A stretch of 64,000 nucleotides of DNA. Origin: Hyphococcus sp. (GTDB lineage Bacteria; Pseudomonadota; Alphaproteobacteria; Caulobacterales; Parvularculaceae). The stretch lies in contig JANQRY010000010.1 of assembly GCA_028284345.1 (NCBI GenBank), forward strand, positions 248,001 to 312,000, read 5' to 3'. Of this stretch, positions 7,073 to 14,467 are shown piece by piece (the first letter of the stretch is position 1; every line of letters begins with the position of its first letter). The translations under genes and the position numbers were made by a program. The notes below the pieces were generated by a model. That model saw only the letters and a list, made by a program, of their open reading frames with translations. It did no database searches and had not been told where the DNA came from.

Positions 7073-9814
7073 ATGACCATAGAGCCGACCAAGCCCTGGC
7101 ACGCCATGACAGCGAACGAAGCGTTCGCAGCTTTAGGCGCGCGGCCGGAAGGGTTAAGCGCAGTTGACGCCGATACCCGTCTCAACAAGCATGGCCCCAA
7201 TCAGCTCCCGGAGACCGGGCGTCATTCGCGCCTGCTCATTGTCCTCCGGCAATGCAACAATCCGCTTTCGCTGATCCTTTTTGTCGCGACTGTCGTCTCA
7301 TTTGCGCTGGGTGAAAATACTGACGGGTTTTTCATTTTACTTGTCGTCGTCATCAATGTGACGGTCGGCGCATTCCAGGAATGGCGCGCAGAGGCGAGCG
7401 CTGCTTCCCTGAAAAAGACCCTGCGCATCTCGCCGACCATTATTCGCGGCGGCGCTCGCCGTAAAATCGATATCACTGAGATCGTTCCGGGCGATATTGT
7501 CAGCCTGGAATCAGGCGTTGTCGTGCCCGCCGACATACGACTTTCGGCGGCCCATGATCTCAAAATCGATGAGTCGCTGCTTACCGGCGAGTCGAAACCG
7601 GTTGAAAAAGAGCCGGACGGTCAGTGCGAACCGGAAGCGCCGCTCGGCGATCGGATCAACATGGCCTATGCGGGGGCGATGGTGACCGCAGGCCGCGGGA
7701 CCGGCGTTGTTTGCGCCACGGCGGCGAACACGGAGCTTGGCGGCATCGCGCAAGCGCTGGCGGGGCGCGGCGGCCGGCCGCCTCTGCTTGTTCGGATGGA
7801 GACCTTTACGGCCTGGATCGCCGTTGTGACGGTCTTGATCACGCTTCTGTTGGGCGCGGGTCAGTATTTACGCGGCGTCGGGCTCAGCGAGGTCTTTCTG
7901 CTGACGGCCGCGCTTGCGGTGTCCGCCATTCCTGAGGGCCTGCCGATTGCGATCACCGTTGCACTTTCGGTCGCATCAAGCCGCATGGGCAAACGCAACG
8001 TGATTGTGCGCAGCCTACCCGCTGTTGAAGCTCTGGGCTCATGCACGCTGATCGCTGCCGACAAGACGGGAACCCTTACGGCCAACCGTCTGACAATAAA
8101 GAGAATCATACTTGCGGGCGGAGAAGAAATTGACATCGAGGGCGAGGGCCTTGAACTAGAGGGCGAGGCGCGTCTCGCTAACGGCGAGATCGTTCCCGAA
8201 GAAACGCAAAAGCGCGTCGAGCATCTCATCATCACCGGCGCGCTGACCAACGAGGCCGATCTCGTCGTCAACAACGGCGCTGTGGAAGCGCGCGGCGATG
8301 CTGTCGATATCGCGTTTCTTATCCTGGCCATAAAAACTGGGTACGATAGAGAAGCGCTTCTCAATCAATACAACGAACGGAGCGCCATCCCCTACGAGCC
8401 CGACAACGGATTTTCCGCCAGCCTTAATAGAAACGGCGACGGCTTGATCATTTCGGCAAAGGGCGCCCCCGAAGTTGTGTTGCCCATGTGTAAAAACGTT
8501 GACGCCAAAGCGACGGATCAACGCCTGCATCAATTGACGTCAAATGGCTATCGCGTGATTGCCCTTGCGCGCGGCGATCTTGCCTCTGAACCGTCCTCCT
8601 TCGCCGCTGACGACCTCAAAAACCTGGAGTTTCTGGGGTTTGTCGGCCTTATTGATCCGTTGCGCAGCGAGGCGCCGGAAGCCGTCTCGCAAGCCTGCGC
8701 CGCCGGCGTGGATATCCGGATGATAACAGGCGACCACCCGGAAACCGCGCTCGCGATTGCGCAACAATTGGGGCCGCAATGGGCGCCCGATACGGTCCTA
8801 ACCGGCGCGGCGCTGAAAAAGCTGGAGGGAGAAGAGCGCGCCGACGCGATCATGAAAACGCAAGTTTACGCGCGCGTGGAGCCGACCCAGAAAAATCTCA
8901 TCGTCGAAGAACTCCAGGGCCAGGGCCATTTCGTTGCGGTGACCGGCGACGGCGTGAATGACGCGCCGGCTTTGAAAACCGCCCATGTGGGCGTCGCCAT
9001 GGGCGCCGGCGGCACCGACGTCGCGCGCGCCGCATCGGACCTTATCATCACCGACGATAACTTCGCCTCCATTGTCGCCGGCATCGAAGAGGGCCGCGCC
9101 GCCTACGACAATATCCGTAAAATCGTCTGGCTTTTGATCAGCACGGCGATCACCGAAGTGATTGTCTTCACCCTGGCGCTGTTTGCCGGGCTGCCAGTGC
9201 CGCTCACCGCCGTTCAGATCCTTTGGCTCAATCTCGTAACGGAAGGCATACAGGACGTCGCCCTCGCCTTTGAAGGCAAGGAGCCTGACATCATGCGCCG
9301 CGCCCCGCGCAAACCCAAAGAGCCAATCTTCAACCGGCAAATGGTTGAGCAATGCCTGATTGTCGGCCTCTATATCGGCGTGCTCGCCTTCGCCCTCTTC
9401 TACTGGCTCTATGAAGCACAAGGATTGACAGAGGCGGAAGCTCGCAATCTCGTCCTCCTCTTCCTTGTTTCCTTCAACAATTTCCATACGCTGAACTGCC
9501 GATCGGAAACCCGGTCCGCTTTCGCGATACCGCTAAGCGCCAATCCGTTGCTGATCGCCAGCATCGCCGCCGCGCAAGGCCTTCATATCGCAGCGATGCA
9601 TATTCCATTGACGCAGCATGTGCTCGATGTGAACCCCGTCGCCATTCAGGAATGGGCCGGCGCGATCACGCTCGCTGCTTCCGTGTTCGTGCTGGGCGAA
9701 GCTTACAAGCTTCTTGTTTCCCGTCCGCGCGCCCGGCGCAACACGTCATTGGCGAACAACGCTCCGCAAACCGTTACGGCCGCACCGGCGGCTGCATCCA
9801 AAAAGGGAATTTGA
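7073..9814 (+). CDS. Cation-transporting P-type ATPase (P2/Ca2+-type)
   Basis: 913 residues from the chosen ATG. It has the full P-type set: TGES (about 171-174), PEGLP in the fourth helix, the phosphorylation motif DKTGTLT with Asp near 330, MITGDHPETA, and TGDGVNDAP near 624. There are about ten membrane segments. An N-terminal cation-ATPase domain (ANEAFAALG...GLSAVDADTRLNKHGPN) and PEGLP place it with the Ca2+/Na+-type P2 ATPases rather than heavy-metal pumps. The frame could start at 6974 or 7034, but the FNR-type box at 6998-7011 would then be coding, so the ATG after it is preferred even though its ribosome binding site is weak. The ion is not certain. CtpF of the mycobacterial DosR regulon is a functional parallel. 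Confidence 0.92.
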   Translation: MTIEPTKPWHAMTANEAFAALGARPEGLSAVDADTRLNKHGPNQLPETGRHSRLLIVLRQCNNPLSLILFVATVVSFALGENTDGFFILLVVVINVTVGAFQEWRAEASAASLKKTLRISPTIIRGGARRKIDITEIVPGDIVSLESGVVVPADIRLSAAHDLKIDESLLTGESKPVEKEPDGQCEPEAPLGDRINMAYAGAMVTAGRGTGVVCATAANTELGGIAQALAGRGGRPPLLVRMETFTAWIAVVTVLITLLLGAGQYLRGVGLSEVFLLTAALAVSAIPEGLPIAITVALSVASSRMGKRNVIVRSLPAVEALGSCTLIAADKTGTLTANRLTIKRIILAGGEEIDIEGEGLELEGEARLANGEIVPEETQKRVEHLIITGALTNEADLVVNNGAVEARGDAVDIAFLILAIKTGYDREALLNQYNERSAIPYEPDNGFSASLNRNGDGLIISAKGAPEVVLPMCKNVDAKATDQRLHQLTSNGYRVIALARGDLASEPSSFAADDLKNLEFLGFVGLIDPLRSEAPEAVSQACAAGVDIRMITGDHPETALAIAQQLGPQWAPDTVLTGAALKKLEGEERADAIMKTQVYARVEPTQKNLIVEELQGQGHFVAVTGDGVNDAPALKTAHVGVAMGAGGTDVARAASDLIITDDNFASIVAGIEEGRAAYDNIRKIVWLLISTAITEVIVFTLALFAGLPVPLTAVQILWLNLVTEGIQDVALAFEGKEPDIMRRAPRKPKEPIFNRQMVEQCLIVGLYIGVLAFALFYWLYEAQGLTEAEARNLVLLFLVSFNNFHTLNCRSETRSAFAIPLSANPLLIASIAAAQGLHIAAMHIPLTQHVLDVNPVAIQEWAGAITLAASVFVLGEAYKLLVSRPRARRNTSLANNAPQTVTAAPAAASKKGI

Positions 9815-9967
9815 TCCGGCTCAAGGAAATCGGGAGCGAACCTCGTATCCTGGCGCGCAGAGCGATGCGGCGAGGATATCATCGAGTCGTCAGAACAAAC
9901 CAAATCCGGACCCCGGTCCCCGTTCGCCGCCACGGGCGCGCAGCGAAGGCGATGGGTCGCTTTTCTT

Positions 9968-10930
9968 GTGGTCGGCCTCGCCGCTGTCGCAGCAATTGTT
10001 CTCGTCGTCCTCAATGTCGGCGACATCGGCGGCTTCGCGATACAGGCGGCGCGCGCAGAGCCCCGTTGGCTCGCTGCCGCCGCGGCGTCTCAGCTATTCA
10101 CCTACGCTTGCGTCGCCGCGGTGTGGAGCCGCATTCTTCAAAGCATGGGCTATTCAATCAGCCTATTGCGGCTATATCCGCTCGCGATCGCAAAAATGTT
10201 TTCCGATCAAGCCATTCCATCGGGCGGGGTCGCCGGCGCCGCATTTCTGTTCCACGCCCTCGGCCGCAGAAATGTTCCTTATAGCGACGCCTTCACCGTA
10301 TTCAGTTTCACAGCGATTACTTTTCTCGCGGCGTTCCTTGTCGCTGCGATGATCAGCCTGGCGGCGATTGCAACGATTGAAAATGCTTCGCCCGTTTTGT
10401 CGACGAGCATTGCGGCCTTCGCAGCCGTTGTGTTGTTTTTGGTGCTGTTTGTTTCGGCAATCCTTCTTGCGGGCATGAAGCCTCCGCCGGTAGTAAAAAG
10501 AATTCCCCGATACGAAAAAATTCGCGACTGGATTACAAGAACGGCAAAATTCGTGGCCGCGGAGCGTTATCTGTTTCTTGAAGCGACGCTCATCCACTTC
10601 ATTGTCCGCATATTCGACGGTTTGACTTTGTATCTGGTGTCTCTCGCCATTGGCGGTGACGCATCATACGCCGCCTGTTTTTTTGCCGTCGTCATTGCGT
10701 CAGTGGCGGCCACGATGGCGCCGACGCCGATGGGGCTCGGCACGTTCGAAGCCGGCATGATTGCAACGGTAAATATTTTCGGCGTTTCCATCGAAGACGC
10801 TCTCACGGCAACGCTGATATTCAGGGGATTATCTCTCTGGCTGCCTTTGATTCCGGGATTTTATATAATTCAGCGTGAAATTCTCAGCCAAAGCGCTCAA
10901 CCACGTTCAGCCGCATCCGCTATCGAATAA
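9968..10930 (+). CDS. Lysylphosphatidylglycerol synthase TM region/flippase-like membrane protein
   Basis: 320 residues from a GTG, with about 8 membrane helices. The motif IPSGGVAGAAFLFHALGRR (about 80-98) and APTPMGLGTFEAG (about 254-266) match the UPF0104/AglD-type membrane domain seen alone in many bacteria. No catalytic aminoacyl transfer domain follows. The start is uncertain. The frame is open back to the ATPase stop at 9814, and the first helix seems to begin before the GTG (RRRWVAFLVV), yet no ATG or good ribosome binding site lies in frame. The gene is in the same frame as the ATPase, separated only by that stop codon. A role in envelope lipid handling is an inference. Confidence 0.78.
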   Translation: MVGLAAVAAIVLVVLNVGDIGGFAIQAARAEPRWLAAAAASQLFTYACVAAVWSRILQSMGYSISLLRLYPLAIAKMFSDQAIPSGGVAGAAFLFHALGRRNVPYSDAFTVFSFTAITFLAAFLVAAMISLAAIATIENASPVLSTSIAAFAAVVLFLVLFVSAILLAGMKPPPVVKRIPRYEKIRDWITRTAKFVAAERYLFLEATLIHFIVRIFDGLTLYLVSLAIGGDASYAACFFAVVIASVAATMAPTPMGLGTFEAGMIATVNIFGVSIEDALTATLIFRGLSLWLPLIPGFYIIQREILSQSAQPRSAASAIE

Positions 10931-10940
10931 GGCCGCCATG

Positions 10941-10954
10941 TTGATCAAGATCAA
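10941..10954 (+). promoter_or_regulatory. FNR/FixK box for the CBS-domain gene
   Basis: TTGATCAAGATCAA matches the consensus with perfect TTGAT/ATCAA arms. It is centred 132 bases upstream of the chosen ATG at 11080, so a -41.5 site would give a leader of about 90 bases. It overlaps the region just after the flippase-like gene. Confidence 0.7.
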
Positions 10955-11079
10955 CGTGAAAAGCGTGGGCCGCCATTATGATTTCGGTCTCGGTACACTC
11001 AGCACACATCGTCTCACCGACGTCGGCGCTGCAGCTGACGTTTGGGGCGTAGACGATGACGCTAAACTGGAGAAAATTC

Positions 11080-11499
11080 ATGATGAAAGTCAAAGAAGCC
11101 ATGCATAGGAAAGCAGAGTGGCGCGATCCGTCGACGCCCGTATCCGAAATCGCAAAGCTCATGCAAGATGAAGACATCGGCGCCGTCCCGATTGGCGAAA
11201 ATGACCGGCTTATCGGCATGGTCACCGACCGGGACATCGCCCTGCGCGCGGTCGCCAATGGTGCAAACATCGCCAAAACGACGGCGAGGAACGTAATGTC
11301 GAAGGGCGTCGTTTACTGCAAAGAGGACGACAACATCGATGACGCCGTAGACCTGATGGAGGAAAAAGAACTTCGTCGCCTGCCCGTTATCGACGCCAAG
11401 AAACGGCTTGTCGGCATGTTGAGTCTGGGCGACATATCCCATGTTGCGGGACGCGAAGTGTCCGGAGAGCTTCTTCAATCAGTTTCGGCGCACCACTGA
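11080..11499 (+). CDS. Two-CBS-domain protein (Hrp1-like)
   Basis: 139 residues made of two CBS domains, about 1-62 and 68-132. Typical motifs are IGAVPIGENDRLIGMVTDRDI and LRRLPVIDAKKRLVGMLSLGDI. The ATG chosen has GGAG about 6 bases upstream; an ATG at 11056 gives 8 more residues but sits before that site. Stand-alone CBS pairs bind adenine nucleotides and sense energy state. Hypoxic response protein 1 of Mycobacterium tuberculosis has the same size and layout. A strong FNR-type box precedes the gene. Confidence 0.9.
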   Translation: MMKVKEAMHRKAEWRDPSTPVSEIAKLMQDEDIGAVPIGENDRLIGMVTDRDIALRAVANGANIAKTTARNVMSKGVVYCKEDDNIDDAVDLMEEKELRRLPVIDAKKRLVGMLSLGDISHVAGREVSGELLQSVSAHH

Positions 11500-11540
11500 G
11501 TGGGCTTGTGCAGGAGCGCTTTCCAACAAAAATTCATGAA

Positions 11541-11554
11541 TTGACGCGCGTCAA
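11541..11554 (+). promoter_or_regulatory. FNR/FixK-type box for the phosphoribosyltransferase gene
   Basis: TTGACGCGCGTCAA is the core of an 18-base perfect palindrome (AATT...AATT flanks). ATTCATGAA and TTCATGAAT lie on either side. It predicts a transcript start near 11589, leaving a leader of almost 200 bases before the ATG at 11785, unusually long for this set. Confidence 0.68.
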
Positions 11555-11784
11555 TTTCTTCATGAATATAAGCCATACTCTTGATACGCCGCAACGAGGA
11601 GCTGAACTGAAGAAACGTCATCGAGAATTATCCTTTGGATATGATCGATATCGGTAATGCATCAGGAACGCGACGAGCCGCTGCGACGGAGCCCGACGGC
11701 GTTTGGCGCGGAAGGCGTGGGCGGAGCCTTACGCCAAGCGACAACGCCTCGGGCTTTCCTTTCATTTCAGGAAGGCGAAAATCC

Positions 11785-12477
11785 ATGGTGAAATTTCAAA
11801 ATCGGGAACAAGCCGGCCGAATGTTGGCGAAAAAACTTGCGCGCTTCGCCGGACCGAACACCGTTGTTTACGCCCTGCCGCGCGGCGGCGTGCCGGTCGC
11901 CGCGCCGATCGCGGCGGCGCTTGGCGCGCCGCTGTCTCTCCTGTTCGTTCAGAAAATTGGCGCGCCAGCGCATTCCGAGTTGGCCATCGGCGCCATTGTC
12001 GATGGCGAAGATCCGACTCTGATCCGTCAGGATGACGTAATCAACGCCCTTAATGTAAGCGAACTCTACATCGCTGCGGAAAGCGAGGCGGCGCTTCCGG
12101 AAATTGAGCGCAGGAAGGCGCTTTATCGCGGATTGTATCCGCGCACGCCGCCGAACAAAAAAACAGCGATCATTGTCGACGATGGCCTGGCCACGGGCGC
12201 CAGCATGGAGGCGGCGATCAAAGCCGCCAAAAGGTCCGGAGCAAAAAGAGTCATCGCCGCGATTCCCGTCGGCCCACGCGAAACCGTATCGCGCCTAGGC
12301 AAACTCGTCGATGAAATCATCTGTATGAATACGCCGTCATCCTTCTGGTCGGTCAGTAAAAGCTACGATGACTTTCCACAGCTGGAAGACGCCGACGTTA
12401 TGGCGGTTTTGAACGAAGCGTCCCCGGAGAACGGCGAAAACGGGAAACGCCCCTGCCTCGTCAGAAGACGCGCCTGA
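11785..12477 (+). CDS. Phosphoribosyltransferase family protein
   Basis: 230 residues from the ATG with AGGAAGG about 9 bases ahead; the frame is open for 50 more codons without a start signal. The PRPP-binding loop VDDGLATGAS lies at about 131-140, after a long hydrophobic strand. FAGPNTVVYALPRGGVPVAAPIA at the N-terminus is characteristic of stand-alone PRT proteins found in stress regulons, here without a hydrolase partner. The substrate base is unknown. The equivalent domain occurs in Rv0571c of the DosR regulon. The 285 bases upstream hold only the FNR-type box and a GAGGAG-like purine run at about 11596-11602 with no obvious ORF. Confidence 0.87.
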   Translation: MVKFQNREQAGRMLAKKLARFAGPNTVVYALPRGGVPVAAPIAAALGAPLSLLFVQKIGAPAHSELAIGAIVDGEDPTLIRQDDVINALNVSELYIAAESEAALPEIERRKALYRGLYPRTPPNKKTAIIVDDGLATGASMEAAIKAAKRSGAKRVIAAIPVGPRETVSRLGKLVDEIICMNTPSSFWSVSKSYDDFPQLEDADVMAVLNEASPENGENGKRPCLVRRRA

Positions 12478-12500
12478 GCGCTGCTTCAGGGGCGCTCAAC

Positions 12501-12947
12501 TCAAAGCGTCACTTGTTCCGTATGCCCAAACCCCTTTGAGTAGTCGATAAGGGAAATTATTTTCGGATCGATGCGGTAAAGCGCCAGCTCGAATGTGTCG
12601 TCGGGGACGTAATTTTCCGCTTCCGGGAACTTCTTCATTATTAGCGCGCCGACTTTTTCAACCTCTTTCGGATCGGAAACCCGACTTGCAAGCGCGCCCA
12701 TCGACAGGCTACGGATCATCTGCCAGCTCTCATATTCGGGGTCGATTGTGATTGAGACCTTGTTGCTCGTCTCAATATTCTTCGCCTTTTGAGAATCAGC
12801 GGCGGTTCCAAAAAATATCGTCATGCCGTCATTGACGAAGCTGACAGTCGTCGCTTGCGGAAACCCGTCCTCGCGAACGGTGGCGATCGTCATGTCATCC
12901 GTATCCTCGATGGCGGATTTGATGAACTCTTCCTGTTCTTTGTCCAT
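12501..12947 (-). CDS. Pyridoxamine 5'-phosphate oxidase-like protein (general stress protein 26 family)
   Basis: 148 residues from the ATG preceded by AGGAGACAAAATC; the longer frame to 13016 has no such site and would run into the FNR-type box. The split-barrel pattern (TIATVREDGFPQATTVSFVNDGMTIFFGT, then KVSITIDPEYESWQMIRSLSM) is that of small flavin- or F420-type binding proteins annotated as general stress protein 26. Whether it has oxidase activity is unknown. It converges with the phosphoribosyltransferase; a GAGCGC/GCGCTC pair between them (12476-12497) may help termination. Confidence 0.88.
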   Translation of the reverse strand: MDKEQEEFIKSAIEDTDDMTIATVREDGFPQATTVSFVNDGMTIFFGTAADSQKAKNIETSNKVSITIDPEYESWQMIRSLSMGALASRVSDPKEVEKVGALIMKKFPEAENYVPDDTFELALYRIDPKIISLIDYSKGFGHTEQVTL

Positions 12948-13002
12948 GATTTTGTCTCCTTCGGCCGCCGACACAGCCGACACGAAGCGGGTTCCAACCT
13001 CA

Positions 13003-13016
13003 TTGACGCGCATCAA
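13003..13016 (-). promoter_or_regulatory. FNR/FixK-type box for the pyridoxamine-oxidase-like gene
   Basis: TTGACGCGCATCAA is centred 62 bases upstream of the start at 12947, predicting a transcript start near 12968 and a leader of about 20 bases. Confidence 0.65.
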
Positions 13017-13037
13017 CTTTCGCGCATCGGAAACCTT

Positions 13038-13051
13038 TTGACGTAGGTCAA
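13038..13051 (+). promoter_or_regulatory. FNR/FixK-type box for the polymer-forming-like gene
   Basis: TTGACGTAGGTCAA has perfect arms. It lies 22 bases from the box at 13003, serving the divergent gene. The centre is 88 bases upstream of the ATG at 13132. Confidence 0.63.
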
Positions 13052-13131
13052 TTCAGATTTCCGGCGCGTCCGCCATATTTCCCGGCATCGAAGAAAAGCG
13101 CGACGTGTCGCGCGTAAGAAAGGGGCGCCCG

Positions 13132-14313
13132 ATGACAAAACAAAACCGAATGGTTGCGAGATGGATTTTATTTTTGCTGCTTCTGGCGGCGCTGCTCTTT
13201 GCAACCAGCGTCCTAAGGGCCCAGATTTCAACGCGCGCGGACGATACTATAGAAACCGGCGACGTCCTTCCCGATATGGCTTTCTTTTCGGCGGGCGACC
13301 TCAACGTCAGTGCAAAGTCGACCGACGATATTTTTGCTGCAGGCGGCGATGTTTCGTTAAACGAGGCGCAGGCGGATCATATGATCGCCGCAGGCGGCGA
13401 CATAACGATCACTGAGGTCGCCTTTCACGATCTCATCGTAGCGGGCGGCGACATCAATTTCGTCAGCGGCGTCATTACTGACGATGTTGTCGCTGCAGGG
13501 GGCGACCTCAAGATCGATCCGCAATTCAAGATTAAAGGCTCAGCCATGCTGACCGGCGGCGAGGTCGCCATTGACGCGCCCGTTGGCGCAGAGCTGCGCG
13601 CAGCCGCCGGGCGCCTGCGGCTCAATGCCGACGTCGCCGGTGATGCCCACCTCGTCGGCGAAAACGTCGCGATCGGACCGGATGTCATGATCGGCGGCGA
13701 CCTTCGTTATCGCGCGGAGGCGTTCGATATGGATCCGAGCGTCGTCGTTTCCGGCGAGATCATTGAACTTGAGCCCGCGACGCCCGATGTTGAGCGTTGG
13801 GGCGTTCAGGCCGCAGCGGCTCTAGCCGCCTTTGCTTTAGCGTTTTTGATCGGCTTGGCCATTCTCGTTATTGTTATCGCGCTGGTTCTGCCCGGACTGA
13901 TGAACAGCGCGGCGGATATGATCCGCACAAAGCCGTTGACGACATTAGGACTCGGGTTCCTCATCGTTGCAGCCGCACCTGTAGTCATCGCCATCCTCTT
14001 TGCAACAGTTCTTGGTATTCCGCTCGCGTTGATGATCGCCGCGATTTATATCGCCGCCGCTCCCCTCGCCATCGCAGCGTTCATCTACTACGCAGGCATG
14101 ATTGTACGGCGCTTGGTTTCAAATCCTGAATATGTTGCTCCAAGCGCGGCGTCTCGTATTGCCTGGACTGCCCTCGCCGCTGTTGCCCTGGTCTTACTCG
14201 GGCTCATCCCGATCGCTGGCGGCTTTTTCTGGCTTGTCGCCTACACGATTGGCATGGGCGCTGTCATGACTCGCGGCGGAAAGGCGCTGGCGTTACAGAG
14301 AGTCAACACTTAA
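13132..14313 (+). CDS. Polymer-forming (bactofilin-like) repeat protein with C-terminal membrane domain
   Basis: 393 residues from the ATG with GAAAGGGG upstream; a longer frame from 13105 lacks a site. A signal or anchor helix spans about 7-28. Then come repeats of a short beta pattern with AAGGD or similar every 16-20 residues (FAAGGDVSL, IAAGGDITI, VAGGDINF, VAAGGDLKI) to about residue 205, like a bactofilin-type beta helix. The rest is four or five membrane segments (about 225-390). The layout suggests an extracytoplasmic solenoid tethered to the inner membrane. The function is not known. It is the last FNR-boxed gene of the island. Confidence 0.78.
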   Translation: MTKQNRMVARWILFLLLLAALLFATSVLRAQISTRADDTIETGDVLPDMAFFSAGDLNVSAKSTDDIFAAGGDVSLNEAQADHMIAAGGDITITEVAFHDLIVAGGDINFVSGVITDDVVAAGGDLKIDPQFKIKGSAMLTGGEVAIDAPVGAELRAAAGRLRLNADVAGDAHLVGENVAIGPDVMIGGDLRYRAEAFDMDPSVVVSGEIIELEPATPDVERWGVQAAAALAAFALAFLIGLAILVIVIALVLPGLMNSAADMIRTKPLTTLGLGFLIVAAAPVVIAILFATVLGIPLALMIAAIYIAAAPLAIAAFIYYAGMIVRRLVSNPEYVAPSAASRIAWTALAAVALVLLGLIPIAGGFFWLVAYTIGMGAVMTRGGKALALQRVNT

Positions 14314-14467
14314 TGATGCCGGCGTGGACATAGAGAATAGAGGGTCAAAACCGCTTCTTATCTTCGCCTAGATCCTCAATGCAGACATCGTGTTAGCCAG
14401 TGCAATTCGCTGCTTCAAGCGACGAACCTGATAGATTTTCAGTTGTTTGGTTGCCCTGCGATTGCGG

